64,000 nt of DNA from Hemerocallis citrina (GCA_017893485.1 CM030361.1:139270461-139334460); one strand, 5' to 3'; numbered from the stretch's first letter, positions 1 through 12,084 are shown. Notes: generated by a model from the sequence alone, not told the origin. Numbers and translations are program-made.

Positions 1-1071
1 GACATCATCTTTCCGAGATCTCATCCGATATCTCCGATTTGGGACAAAACACCATTGCCGAGACAAATCCGCAATTCGAGATTAAAAACCTTGACAGGTT
101 CTTAACCCATATGAGTACGAACTGTTTAAGGTAACATTTTGTTACTAATTACTCGCTCTACCTTCATCTCTGCTATTATATTTGGAGAGTTGGAGTAGGC
201 AAATTAAAGTATGGACGGCCAACGCACTTCAACCAATCTTAACCACACATTAATGTTTTTCGCTGAATTATAACTAGTCAATGTTTACTATGAGGCAAAT
301 ATATATGTATGCAAATCAAATGAAGAAATGGACGAGGAAGTTAATGGCTCTGCTTCTCATTTTGACAAATTGTTTTTGCTCTTACCATATTTTTCAGTAT
401 TAAAAATTTTGTGCATTAATTACTACTTGAATTCTTCATAATTGCTGTGTAGCTAATTGATTTCATGGTAAACAATTTTGGTTTCAAACAAAATTTGAGC
501 TATACTCATAACAACGTTGCTTTGAACCTTGCTGCCAATTATAGTAGTGCACTGCATTTTTAGAAGACGTTTGTCGTTCACTCACTTCTATTTTACAAAA
601 GGGAAGTTTCTTATCAAATGATCATTTTTTTTACACGCTAAGGATTCACTACCATGAGTTAGTGTTGGATTTATGTCTGACATACTATGTTAAATACAAA
701 GATAATAAGTTGATGAAGGGATCAAAGACTATTGGAGACGGAGTAAAAGTAAGAGGAAACAGTAACAGCAACAGTAACAGCAACAGCAGCAACAACAACA
801 GGGATTGCCGTCGAACGGTCGTGGGAACGGTCGACCGACCGACTGTACGAGGGGGATGGTCAACTGGTCTTGTTGGACTGTTGACCGAGTGCGGCTGATG
901 CAGACTTCGGATGCGGATCTGGATGATTTCGCTGAAGTCCGAACTTACTCTTCAAGTTATATCTTGTAACTCTTATTGTAGTGTTATCTCTTCTGTAATA
1001 TTCAATTGCTATTGTATCAAGATATCACGATATCAGGATAGAGTTTCTCTAGATCTCTATATATTACTATT
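1..1071. other. Flank left of the nested TE block; no confident gene
   Basis: Frame 3 of bases 3-131 is open for 43 codons and ends next to a possible splice donor (AAG/GTAACA), so an exon of a host gene is possible but unproven. Bases 132-660 are AT-rich with nothing recognisable. Bases 745-800 hold an AAC/AGC trinucleotide run, and 815-845 a short CGGTCGACCGACC palindromic stretch. Bases 960-1071 join in sense to the sequence after 17969 if the TRIM-like insertion is removed. Confidence 0.3.
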
Positions 1072-1076
1072 ATTGG

Positions 1077-1455
1077 TGTAACGCCTCAAGCTCCGCTCTG
1101 CTCCATACGCGCACGTACGCGACATCTAAAACAAAATCTTACCACGTACCTACTGTATGACACAGTCTCATATAAAAAGTACTATAGCTTTGAGATACTT
1201 TTTAATGATAGGCTCTATTATATAAACACTATATATCTCACTTAATTCTCCATTGTGCGACTAATATTCCACAACAATCCCAACTCTTCTCATGTTCACG
1301 TGTAACCCCTCATGTAAAGCCACCTCATGCATGCAACCCGTGGGTCCCCACACCTTGCACATCAGCCACTTCTTCGTGAATCCATTTGATTCATATGGCC
1401 CAAGATAATGATCCATATACAAAAACCCATAATACCACATTATAGGCCCACCATA

Positions 1456-1512
<57 letters not shown>

Positions 1513-1559
1513 GAAGCCCACTACAAACCAGGCTCACTCTAGACATCCGAGGTGTTACA
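1077..1559 (-). repeat. 3' LTR of the TRIM-like element
   Basis: This 483-bp repeat aligns with 1770-2209 plus 17861-17964, sharing blocks such as TCTATTATATAAACAC and CATGCATGCAACCYGTGGGTCC. It carries a TA dinucleotide run at 1459-1509. It ends GGTGTTACA next to the polypurine tract of the internal region. Confidence 0.85.
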
Positions 1560-1769
1560 ATCACCCACCCTTAGAATGTCAACGTCCTTACTGAGTTCGA
1601 AACCCACATGCTAATACAGAATCTCCTTTCTATCCGATATGGAGTGGAATACCATAATTGTGCTGGCGTACAACCTATGGTCTTTTTACCAGCGTACTGT
1701 TTTCATCTAGGCATATATTTAACCTACTTCTACCCATCGTCGGTGTCGAAAGTCGTCGCTGATATCATT
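1560..1769 (-). other. Internal domain of the TRIM-like element with PBS and PPT
   Basis: About 210 bp of non-coding sequence. The decayed primer-binding site lies at about 1755-1767 (minus-strand TGATATCAGCG, compare TGGTATCAGAGC). The polypurine tract lies at 1561-1573. No gag or pol fragment was seen. Confidence 0.7.
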
Positions 1770-2169
1770 TGTAACGCCCTGATCTCTGCTCAGCTCCGTA
1801 CGCGTCTACAAGAGCGCACTCAATGCTTAAAACAAAATTTAACCACGTTCCCACTACAAGGCACAGCCTCACAAAAAATGCTATTACTTTGAGGTACTCT
1901 TTGATTATAGGCTCTATTATATAAACACGCTTTATCTCACTTAATCCTCCGATGCCCAATAATATCCCACGATGTCCAATAATATCCCACAACAATCGTA
2001 ATTACTCCTCTTCTTCATGTGTAACCCATCACGTAAACCCACCCCATGCATACAACCTGTGGGTCCCCCACAGCCCATGCACATCAACCACTTCTTTATG
2101 GATCCATTTTATGGCCCAAGATAATATTCCATACACAAAAGCCCATAATACCACACTATAGGCCCAACA

Positions 2170-2209
<40 letters not shown>
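1770..2209 (-). repeat. Distal part of the split 5' LTR of the TRIM-like element
   Basis: Direct repeat of 1077-1460, starting TGTAACGCCCTG and running into a TA tract at 2173-2209, where the MULE begins. The remainder of this LTR is at 17789-17964. Confidence 0.8.
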
Positions 2210-2212
<3 letters not shown>

Positions 2213-4690
2213 TGATCTTCGGTTGCAAACGGGCCGGAACGGGTCGGTTCGCACGGACCCGTGTGAACTTCGATCTGGACCGTTGGATCATAGATCCAAC
2301 GGTCCAAATTTTTTTAATCAGATCTTGCCTTAACCCGTCGTTGGCAAGAATGGGTTAAGGCAAAATTTTATTAAAAAAATGGCCTTAACCCGTTCTTGGG
2401 AAGAACGGGTTAAGGCTATCTTTTTTCATTTTCGTCGACATACAGTTCGTCTTCTTCTTCTCTCCCAACTCCAACGACGAACCCAAACCCAATGACGGAA
2501 AAAAAAACCCTAAAACCCTAGCTTCGACGATCGACACGTCTGCTCTCCCTCTTCTCTTCCCACTCCGAAGATCGGAACCCTCGAACTCCGACGATCGAAA
2601 CCCTAGCTTCTCTTCCCCTCTTCGACACGAATTCGGAACCCTAGTTCTCTTCCAAAACCGATTGCTTGGCTTGATTTCGACATATTCCGTAAGGTATACA
2701 CTATTTCTTTACCCCAATAATCTACATTTGTAATTTTTTGATTGAATTTGTGTGTAGTAATTTATTTAGAAATTTGGAAAAAATTTAAATGCGTTAGTAG
2801 ATTTTAGATGTAGAATCGGGTTGACCTCAAGTATATTCAATTGCCGAATTATGTTGTTTGCATTAGTACTTGTAGAATTAGAATTGTATATACGAAATTA
2901 GTTAGTAACTTTTCAGTGCGGTTATGGTTGAAAACCCTGCGAACGACCGTAAAAAAATACGAAACTTTCCGAGTAGGTTCGTCTCACGTAGTACAAGCCA
3001 CTCCAACTTGTAGAAGCGAGTTTCGACTCACGGTTCGAGAGATACGGCCGCGTATCGCTTTTGATTGGAAAAAACCAAGTATAGCGGTGTACGGCCGTAT
3101 ATCGCAAACCGTGACTCGAAACTCGCTTATACAAGTTCGGGTGGCTTGCCCTACGTGAATGCGACCAAGTCGGAAAGTTTTAAAATTTTCGGATGCCGTT
3201 TGTGCGGTTTTCTCAACTTCTTCGCATTACAAGTTTTAGACTTAGAATTTTGTAAGTGCGGTTAGATTAGATTAGAAAACCCTTCAAATGACCTCCAAAA
3301 AATACGAAACCGTGCGAGTCGGTTGGTGTCACCTACGAGAAGCCAAACCAACTTGTAGAAGTGAGTTTCGACTCACGGTTCGAGAGATACGGCCGCGTAT
3401 TGCTTACGGTTGGAAAAAAACCAAGTAAAGCGGTAGACGGCCGTATCTCTCGAACCGTGAGTCGAAACTCTCCACTACAAGTTCGGGTGGCTTGCCCTAC
3501 GTGAATCCGACCAAGTCGGAAAGTTTTATAATTTTCAGATGCCGTTTGCGCGGTTTTCTCAACTTCCTCGCATTACAAGTTTTAGCCTTAGAATTTTCTA
3601 AGTGCGGGTAGATTATAAAACCCTTCAAACGACCTCCAAAAAATACAAAACTTTGCGGGCTAGTTGGTGTCCCCAAGGAGAACCCACTCGAACTTGTAGA
3701 AGTGAGTTTCGACTCACGGTTCGAGAGATACGGACGCGTATCGCTTTCGGTTGAAAAAAACTATTATAAAGCGGTATACGGTCGTATCTCGCAAACCGTG
3801 AGTCGAAACTCGCTTCTACAAGTTCGGGTGGCTTGCCCTACGTGAACCCGATCAACTCGAAAAGTTTTAAAATTTTCGGATGCCGTTTGTGCGGTTTTCT
3901 CAACTTCCTCGCATTAAAAGTTTTAGACTTAGAATTTTCTAAGTGCGGGTAGGTTAGATTAGAAAACCCTTCAAATGACCTCCAAAAAATACGAAACTTT
4001 GCGATTTGGTTGGTGTCACCTACGAGAAATGATCCGAAGTTGTAGAAGTGAATTTCGACTCACGGTCCGAGGGATATGGCCGCGTATCGGTTTTGGTTGG
4101 AAAAAAACAACTAAAGCCGGTACACGGCCGTATCTCACGAACCGTGAGTCGAAACTCGCTTCTACAAGTTCGCGTGGCTTGCCCTACGTGAATCCGACCT
4201 AGTCGGAAAGATTTATAATTTTTGGGTGCCGTTTGTGCGGTTTTCTTAACTTCTTCGCACTATAAGTTTTAGACTTAGAAATTTCTAAGTGCGGGTAGAT
4301 TAGAAAACCGTTCAAACGACCTCCAAAAAATACGAAACTTTGCGATTAGGTTGGTGTCCCCTATGAGAAGCCATCCGAACATGTAGAAGCGAGTTTCGAC
4401 TCACGATTCGAGAGATACGGCCGCGTATCGCTTTTGGTTGAAAAAAACTATTATAAAGCGGTATACGGTCGTATCTCGCAAACCGTGAGTCGAAACTCCC
4501 TTCTACAAGTTCGGGTGGCTTGCCCTACGTGAATTCCACATAGACGAAAAGTTTTATAATTTTCGGATGCTGTTTGTGCGGTTTTGCTTCATTTCCTCGC
4601 ATTATAAGTTTTATAATTAGAATTTTCTAAGTGCGGGGCGATTATAAAACACTTCAAACCACCTCCAAAAAATACGAAACTTTTCTCCTT
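2210..4690 (+). repeat. Left TIR of the MULE
   Basis: Outer part (2216-2900): unique TIR sequence with a hairpin GGATCATAGATCC region and two TTAACCCGTT...AACGGGTTAA palindromes (about 2328-2365 and 2383-2416). Inner part: about five tandem 343-bp units. The inverted partner is 15545-17594; both arms include the conserved stretch GTCGACATACAGTTCGTCTT near 2435 and its complement near 17360. The inner edge lies about 90 bp before the transposase ATG, so the transposase promoter probably lies in this TIR (inference). Confidence 0.85.
2930..4680 (+). repeat. Tandem 343-bp subterminal repeats, about 5 copies
   Basis: The block GTTCGGGTGGCTTGCCCTAC recurs near 3142, 3481, 3824, 4168 (one variant) and 4510, a spacing of about 343 bp. 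Each unit contains an imperfect palindrome with arms of about 35 bp around GAGTTTCGACTCACGGTTCG and its complement, centred on a spacer with AAAAAACCAAG. Subterminal repeats of this kind are typical transposase-binding candidates (inference). Confidence 0.85.
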
Positions 4691-4780
4691 TTTAAGTTGT
4701 GGTGGCTTGCGCACTTATAAAAATACCAAATACAACGGTTTAGTACCCCTAACTATTCTCCTTTTCACGGTTTCTTAGGT

Positions 4781-7116
4781 ATGGACAGTTTCGAAGGAAG
4801 TTCTGTTGCCGGGGATAAATTTGTTCGTGCACAACAACTTGACGAGTATCTTCCTCATGTTGACGAGCACCTAAAACCGAAGATTGGTATGACATTTCCC
4901 ACCCTTGAGGATGCGGAAAAATTTTATTCATCATATTGCAAATGTGCGGGATTCGCTATGCGTAAGAGTGGAAATAAATATAAGGGAAACGATGTAGTGG
5001 ATAAATCATACGTCTGTAATAAAGCCGGAGAGTCACCGAATAGCCATAATGAAACTAGACGAGGTACAACTTTTAGAACGGGTTGCAAAGCTTTCGTCCG
5101 TGTCAAACTAAACCCACATAGTAATTCACAAAGTAATTCGTGGATTCTTTATTCGTTAAATGAAGCAAACAATCACGAATTTACTTCACCCGGTAGACGT
5201 CACTTGCTACCTCGAAACCGTGAATTGACTAAGACAGATAAAAATGTAATTGGTCAACTTACCGAAGCTAATGTCCCTGTATGTGAACAAATGCTATTCT
5301 TTGAAGGTGCAAGTGGAGGTAATGAGAAAATTGGATTCACCGAAACCGATGTAAGAAATCTCAGGAGAGACGAGATGGAGGTTTTAAAAGGACACGACGG
5401 ACAAATGCTACTTGAGTTTTTTGAATCGAAAAAGGCGACCGATCCCTTATTCTATTTTGATTACCAATGTGACCCCGAAGGGCGATTGACACATTGTGTC
5501 TAGGTGGATGGTATCGCTAGAAATAATTACAAAGTATTTGCGGATGTTCTCTGCTTTGACGCTACCTACAACACAAACCGATACGGGATGTTGTTCGTAC
5601 CATTTGTTGGATTCAACCATCATTGACAATCAATATTCCTAGGTTGTGTGTTCATCCCCAATGAGAAGACATCCTCATTTGAGTGGTTCTTTGAAAAGTG
5701 GCGTGCTGCAATGCCATGTGATCCGATCAACATCGTGACAGATGAGGATCGCGGGATAACTTCTGTAATTTCCAAAGTTTTCCCAATCACGTCACATAGA
5801 TATTGCATTTGGCATATTTTGGATAAGCTACCGCATGAAGTTCGAATGTCGAATAACGTTGACGAGTTCAGGGATGCTTTGAAGACTATCATTTATACGG
5901 CGGAATTAAAACAGATTTCGAACAGAAGTGAAAAAATTTGATCTCTCAGTACAAATTAGAAAATAACAAATGGTTGAAGGAAAAATTTGAGATCCGTGAA
6001 AAATGGGCCCCTGTGTACGCAAGAGACTCATTTTGGGGGGGTATGTTGAGTACCCAACGTAGCGAATCGCTACATTCATCCTTGAAGCACCATACTCATA
6101 AAAAGTACTCACTATATGAATTTGCTATCATCTTTGACCGACTCTTAGTAAAACAAAGACACGATGAACTTAAAGAAACACATCGTAATCGTGAGGAGCG
6201 GCCAAAATTGAAGACCGAGTGGGCATTGGAGTCACAAATGGCAGGGACATACACTTTGAAGATTTTCTACAAATTTCAACAAGAAGTTGTCAAAAGCTTA
6301 TTACTTAATGTGAGTTTAATTGCGAGTATGGATACACCGGATAGTGCAGCTTATTCTGTAACAGTTTGTGGAAATTCAGAACCGGGAAGGGTGATTTTTT
6401 ATTGTAAAATCACTAAAATTGCTAAATGCCCTTGTTCCATGTACTACTTCGTAGGCATTCCCTGCAAATATCTACTTGCAGTTATTCGGTTCACAGATCA
6501 CACTGCACTACCCGAACAATATATTTGTAGGCGATGGACCAGGAATCAAATGAGGAGAAGCAGTATACCGGTTCTCAATAATATGGGCGACAATTTTGCT
6601 TCGCGTTATTGTGAACTGAGTATGCACTCAAGACATATGGTCGATCTTGGTTGTTCTTCAGAGCGAGGATATAAGTACATGCTCGACCACATGTTGAAGG
6701 GAATTGAAGGCTTTGCTAAGATTGAGTCAGTGAACAGCACACCGCACGAAGGTAGCGCACAACCTGAGAGTGGTGGACAAACACATGCACATGCACATGT
6801 AGGTGACCCTGTACAGTGCACCACAAAGGGGAGGCCTAAAGGGAAACGGTTGAAGTCGGTAAGAGAAGGTCAAAAAACGAAGAGGCCAAGACTTTGCAGG
6901 ACATGTCTTCGTGTCGTAGGCCACGATTCACGGAATTGCCCAAAAAATGTAGCAAGGTATTATATCAGAGATTTTGTATTTGTTAATTGGACTCAATAAA
7001 TGTTAATTTGGTCAGTACTAACTCATTCTTCTTCCTTTTTTAGTGGATCGGTGGGGAATGAAGAAGCTCCAAACGCTGTAGAGAGTGATGATGACGAAGG
7101 CGAAGGTTCGTGGTAA
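4781..7116 (+). pseudogene. MULE transposase (mudrA-like, FAR1-type DNA-binding domain), broken
   Basis: Domains in order: an N-terminal FAR1/WRKY-GCM1-type zinc finger (about residues 35-140, with YCKCAGFAMRKSGNKYKG); a MULE transposase core with the first acidic residue in CFDATYNTN (5558), the second in IVTDEDRGI (5741) and the glutamate in TQRSESLHSSLKHHT (6064); a SWIM zinc finger (CPCSMYYFVGIPCKY, 6427-6475); and a CCHC knuckle CRTCLRVVGHDSRNC. A GT-AG intron fits 6957-7043. Exon 2 (7044-7116) then adds an acidic tail ending EGEGSW. Defects: TAG at 5501 where the family usually has Trp, TGA at 5624 where it usually has Arg, and a frameshift between about 5915 and 5945. The SWIM motif has Tyr instead of the last His. 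The ATG at 4781 is the first in frame and directly precedes conserved sequence. Confidence 0.88.
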
Positions 7117-7714
7117 GGGGGCTTTAAAAAATTTATTAATATGTATGTCATATCAAAATTTCAAAATAATCACCGAATAATTACTGAATTTTATATTTAT
7201 TCGTGCAGATTTTTATTAATTTTGACTGGATTGTTAACTTTGTTTTTTTTTAATTTTCTGGTATAGGTCCGGAATGAAACAAAAAAAACGCGCCCAAATG
7301 GAAAGACGCAATGCGTTGAAAAATTGTGTTGCTTTTGGATTGTATATTTGTGTGGATAATTGCCGTAGGCTTGTTTGGTACAAGTAAATTAATGATGTTT
7401 TTAATCATAATGTAATTTCTGTATGTCAATTTATTTTGTATATTTGTGTACAAAGATATGTTACTATGGATTTTGACCAGGCATTTTTGGTTGCGAATGC
7501 TTATTGATGTCGGAAAATGTGAAATTGGTAGATGTGTACAATTTGGGGAACTCGTTCTGTCTGTGAATTTTGTGTTAACGAAAATTGTCTGCATGCCGAT
7601 GTGAACAGATTTGTTATTTGTGTTGGAGATTGTGTATTTTGTGGATGATATATCTATATTGTAGAAAATTGTGAAATGTATGCAGTATTCAGAAGACGAG
7701 ATGCTGCAGATATT
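7117..7714. other. Non-coding AT-rich 3' flank of the transposase gene
   Basis: AT-rich sequence with TGTTTGTATATTTGTGT-like phrases and no coding signature. It probably holds the 3' UTR and poly(A) region of the transposase gene. No other feature seen. Confidence 0.4.
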
Positions 7715-8450
7715 TTATAAACTAGCCCGTCATTGGGGATAACGGATTAAGGAGATAGATATTGGCAGTCCTTAACCAATACTTCACATGTAGGGGTTTT
7801 AGTTCGGCCAATATCTCTCCACTTAACCCGTTATTGGCGTTAACGGTTTAATATAACCTAACCCGTTATCAGCAATAACGGGTTAAGGAGATAGATATTG
7901 GCAGTACTTTGTTCCAATACTTCACATATATGGGTTTTAGTTCGGCCAATATCTCTCTACTTAACCCGTTGTTGGCGTTAACGGTTTAATATAACCTAAC
8001 CCGTTATCAGCAATAACGGGTTAAGGAGATAGATATTGGCAGTACTTTGGTCCAATACTTCACATATAGGGGTTTTAGTTCGGCCAATATCTCTCTACTT
8101 AACCCGTTATTGGCGTTAACAGTTTAATATAACCTAACCCGTTATCAGCAATAACGGGTTAAAGAGATAGATATTGGCAGTACTTTGGTCCAATACTTCA
8201 CATATATGGGTTTTAGTTCGGCCAATATCTCTCTACTTAACTCGTTGTTGGCGTTAACGGTTTAATATAACCTAACCCGTTATCAGCAATAACGGGTTAA
8301 AGAGATAGATATTGGCAATACTTTGGTCCAACACTTCACATGTAGGGGCTGAAGCTCGGCTAATATCTCTCCACTTAGCCCGTCATTGGCGTTGACTATT
8401 TATATCCCATAAACTGCTATTGGGGATAACGGGTTAGGTTAAGAATTCCT
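7715..8450. repeat. Array of about 138-bp repeats with TTAACCCGTT palindromes
   Basis: CCTAACCCGTTATCAGCAAT followed by AACGGGTTAA recurs near 7857, 7996, 8134 and 8272, giving a period of about 138 bp. Each unit has a 26-bp palindrome (AACCCGTTATCAGCAATAAC and onward) and the phrase CGGCCAATATCTCTC paired with an inverted GAGATAGATATTGGC. The units can therefore fold into larger hairpins. The same motif lies in the TIRs and at 10205-10380 and 12350-12805. Confidence 0.85.
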
Positions 8451-8734
8451 TACATTGCTTTCAACTCTGTGCTATCTTCTTTTATTGATACATATACATA
8501 TTTGTGCATTCTCCGCTTAAAAATATGCCGAATAACTTTCACGGGTGTTGGACATATCTTCTTTTGTTGGTACATATACAAGATATTTCATTCACAACAA
8601 GCCATTTGCAAAACAAAATTTATTCATATAAAGGAACATTACAAACTGGCAATAACATATTGTTTGAAGAAACAGAAAATTGAAGTCGAAATTAATTTAG
8701 TATATAAGTACATGCTCGCTTTCTTCTCGGAAGT

Positions 8735-9165
8735 GGAAGGAAGGACTGCTGACTCTGCCTTTTCTTGAATGCATAAGTAGCCAGTTGTACCCCCTGCATA
8801 CAATTTCGTTCACTACTATTACACAGAGGTAAAAATTCTCGGCTTCGTCGGATAGAGTAGTAGTGGGTGTAACCGTATATTCAAAGTACTTAACGACTTC
8901 TTAACACGCACTCCTCATATTCGTACTATTTGTTGCACGATTGTGAGGCGTGCATGCCAAGAATTCGAAAAGTACCATGAATACACCGTGACACCCACCA
9001 CTACTCCGTCCGATGAAAGCCGAGAATTTTTACACTCTGTGTAACAATAGAGAACGAATGTGTATGAAAGGCGTACAATTGCTACTTATGCAAACACATC
9101 TAAAAGCTACAAAAATAGAAGACTAAGGAAAACACTGTGGAAAAAAGGCAGAGCCAGCGGCCCTC
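8735..9165. repeat. Long hairpin 1 inside the MULE
   Basis: An imperfect inverted repeat with arms of about 160 bp or more, centred near 8930. GGTAAAAATTCTCGGCTTCG at 8828 matches the complement of the sequence at 9014-9034, and GCATAAGTAGCCAGTTGTAC at 8771 matches the complement of the 9080-9105 region. Both arms encode related peptides around EYTVTPTTTPSDE, so a protein-coding fragment may have been captured and inverted. A transcript would fold into long double-stranded RNA. Confidence 0.75.
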
Positions 9166-9309
9166 CCTACCGCTTGAGAGAAACCGAACATGCACTTGTA
9201 CACTGAAACAAGTCTCTTTGCTCCGCATCTTCATACACAAGAACAATTGTAGGCGACCATCCTTGAACTCAAATTTCTTCTACAACTCAAACTTCTTCCT
9301 CCCTATTAG

Positions 9310-9720
9310 GAAGAAAAAAGAGGTCTTGAATGCATAAATAGCCAGTTGTACCCCCTGCATACAATTTCGTTCTCTATTGTTATACAGAATGTAAAAATTC
9401 TCCGCTTCGTCGGATGGAGTAGTGGTGGGTGTAACCGTATATTCAAAGTACTTAACGACTTCTTGACACGCACTCCTCATATTCGTCCTATTTGTTGCAC
9501 GATTGTGAGGTGTGCATGGCAAGAAGTCAAAAAGTGCCATGAATACACCGTGACATCCACCACTACTCCATCCGACGAAAGCAGAGAATTTTTACATTCT
9601 GTGTAACAATAGAGAACGAATGTGTATGAAAGGCGTACAAAAAATACTTACGCAAACACAGCTAAAAGCTAAAAAATAGAAGACTAAGTGAAACACTGTG
9701 GAAAAACGGGTAGAGCCGGC
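9310..9720. repeat. Long hairpin 2, tandem copy of hairpin 1
   Basis: A second copy of the 8735-9165 unit, displaced by about 560 bp, with the same fold: AAAAATTCTCCGCTTCGTCG at 9393 against the complement of the 9572-9595 region, centred near 9495. The arms differ from each other and from hairpin 1 by scattered substitutions. No known gene family was recognised in the EYTVTPTTTPSDE-like peptide. Confidence 0.75.
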
Positions 9721-10204
9721 AGCCCTTCTCTACTCTTGCCAATCTTCATACACAAGAACAATTGTAGGGGTCTTGAAGAGAAGAAGAGAACATTGATTAC
9801 ACCTCAGTTTTCTTCTACAACTCAAACTTTGTCTTGAAGAGAAGAAGAGAAGAAGAGAACATTTATGAAGATTGAGGAAACTCCACTTGAGTTCTCTTGA
9901 AGAGAAGAAGAGGAGACTCATTCTCTACGGGATGATCAATGGTCCATCATATAGGCTAGAAAAAGGGAGGGGAGCATGATAAGATAGAAGATTGTAGAGA
10001 AGGCTGCTCAACAATAGAGAAGGGATCAACACAAAATGGAGAAGACAAAGATGGATTAAACATAGAGAAGAAGAAGATAATATGAAATTACCTGTTAGTC
10101 AACCAAGTTATGACACTTTAACCGAAAAAGGAGCAGCAAGGACAACAATTGTCCCCACCAAATTGATACACATCTCAACTTGTACAGTGTCTGTAAATTA
10201 CACC
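9721..10204. other. Purine-rich GAAGAGAAGAAGAG spacer
   Basis: Degenerate GAAGAGAAGAAGAG tracts occur at about 9775-9915, with TTCTCTTGAAGAGAAGAAGA phrases. The remainder to 10204 is AT-rich and unrecognised. Confidence 0.4.
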
Positions 10205-10380
10205 TGGTTAACCCGTTCTTGGTGATAACGGGTTAATTACACCTAACCCGTCGTTGCCAAGAACGGGTTAAGTACTTGTGAACTTCTGCCAATATACTTT
10301 AACTTAACCCGTTAATGATGATAACGGGTTAAGTACTTGTACCCGTGATCGTCAGTAACGGGTTAAGTGTACCTAAATCA
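10205..10380. repeat. TTAACCCGTT/AACGGGTTAA palindrome cluster
   Basis: Four palindromic modules, such as TTAACCCGTTCTTGGTGATA followed by ACGGGTTAA and TAACCCGTCGTTGCCAAGAA followed by CGGGTTAA. They are the same motif as in the TIRs and the arrays at 7715-8450 and 12350-12805. Confidence 0.8.
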
Positions 10381-10525
10381 GTTGTACTGATAATTTTTAA
10401 ATTTCCATTCCTAGCCACATAACTAACCAATATAAAATTGATATCATCAAACGAATATTAAAATTAACGCAAATTATTTTGTATTTTGGTTCACAAAAAA
10501 AAAATTAAAAAAAAATTTGGAGGTT

Positions 10526-10597
10526 GGGGTTAGGGTTAGGGTAGGGTTAATAGGGTTAGGGTTAGGGGTTAGGGTTAGGGGTTAGGGTTAGGGTTGG
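10526..10597 (+). repeat. Interstitial telomere-like tract, TTAGGG/TTAGGGG
   Basis: Degenerate head-to-tail GGGTTAGGG units of about 70 bp. The unit is six or seven bases with TTAGGG or TTAGGGG, not the canonical plant TTTAGGG. An inverted partner lies at 12085-12143. Confidence 0.8.
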
Positions 10598-10649
10598 AGT
10601 CTCCACTCTTTTTCTCTTCGTAGCAGACACTTTAATATGGAAAAAACCT

Positions 10650-11670
10650 AAAGTACATAAACCAAATGTAGATCCCCACATGTAGCCTATATATTGGCTT
10701 CATCCACATGTAGGTCCCCAAATGTAGAGTCTCCACTCTTTTCAGTGTCCGAAGTGACTGCTTTGAGATTGAGTTCTACTTGTTTAGCTTGTCATGGGGG
10801 GAAAAACCACATGTAGATCCCACATGTACTCTATATGGGGAAAAATCACATGTAGATCCCACATGTAGTCTGTATGGGTGAAAAACTACATGTAGGTCCC
10901 CACATGTAGTCTATATATGGGAAAAACCATATGTAAATTCCCTAATGTGGGTATATGAGGCATGCACTTATTGTGGAAGGACTGATAAGAATCATTTTAG
11001 ACTTTCTTGCTGGTCCTCATTATAATTTGCCGTTGATAGAACGCATGTACATCCCCACATACTGAGATCCCTAATGGAAAGGCCTAACCAGATGCGTCAC
11101 GTGATCCGCATCTCGTCATTAGATGAGATTAATTGGCGATTAAGAACTGGATCTGTACATGGGATCCGCATCCCATGTTAAATAGTGTCTGCGATAATAG
11201 TAGGCGGGTGCTGAGTTATACTTGTTTAGCTTGGTGCTTTTTCCAACTTAGGTGTATGTTCAAATTTTTCTGGCTTGTGGTGGTCACTTGGCTTAGATGA
11301 CAACACCACTTCTTCTGTGGAGACCACATGTAGATTCCCACATGTAGTCTATATGGAGAAAAACCACATGTAGAATCCCACATGTAGCCTATACAGGCAA
11401 AAAACCATATGTAGATTCCCACATGAAGTCTATATGGGTGAAAAACCACATGTAGTTCCCCACATGTAGCCTATGTATGGGAAAAACCATATGTAGATTC
11501 CCTAATGTGGGTACATGAGGCATGCACTTATTGTGGAAGGACTGATAAGAATCATTTTAGGCTTTCTTGCTGGTCCTCATTCTAATTTGTCGTTCAATAT
11601 TAGAAAAACCACATGTAGATCCCACATGTAGCCCATACGGGGGAAAAACCACATGTAGATCCCCACATCC
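10650..11670. repeat. Degenerate tandem repeats around CCACATGTAGATCCC
   Basis: Units of roughly 40-45 bp contain GGAAAAACCACATGTAGAT, CCCACATGTAG and CTATATGGG. A block from about 10905 to 11030 (GGGAAAAACCATATGTA to TCCTCATT) is duplicated at about 11468-11590. ACATGTAG contains the palindrome ACATGT. The only open frame here encodes the repeat (GFSPYRLHVGIYMW) and is not a gene. Confidence 0.75.
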
Positions 11671-12084
11671 ACGTACAAAAAGACCAATAACGGGTTTGGA
11701 TCAACTGTGATGATGAGGGTATTCCTAATGGAAAAGTCCCTCTGTGTTATTAGAGCGCAATGCCACCAGATCTAATATAGATGGCTAACAAAAACTGGAT
11801 CGGATCACATGTGTGGGCACGAGTTCACATGTAGTAGCACAATAAAGACATGTGGGAGAAGATATATTTGATTGACTGATAGATCGATGGATTCATTAGT
11901 GTGGAAATTTAGAACGGCCTGTTAATGTACTACAAGTTAATGACTCGTACCACAAATTAAGATACTTGCCATGTTTTACATGTGGTTCCACATGTTACAA
12001 AGTCAAATATAGATGTGGGGATCCACAAATATGAACCTAATTAACCAAAACAAAACACATGCACTCACCAATAACCCTATCTTA
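11671..12084. other. Spacer with scattered ACATGT motifs
   Basis: Non-coding sequence with scattered ACATGTG and CACATGT words, and the complement of the 10526 telomere-like tract beginning at its right end. No gene seen. Confidence 0.35.

Noticed and set aside
1261..1521. Frames with YIYIYIYI runs (also near 2046-2307, 17686-17979 and 29464-29745)
   Set aside because: They are translations of TA microsatellites in LTRs and spacers.
1077..2209. Two tandem copies of a SINE or MITE
   Set aside because: TGTAACGCC...GGTGTTACA ends, a PBS-like and a PPT-like sequence and the outer ATTGG duplication identify them as LTRs of one element.
8469..8768. A 99-codon frame beside hairpin 1
   Set aside because: No family features, and its end runs into the hairpin arm; probably a chance frame in AT-rich sequence.
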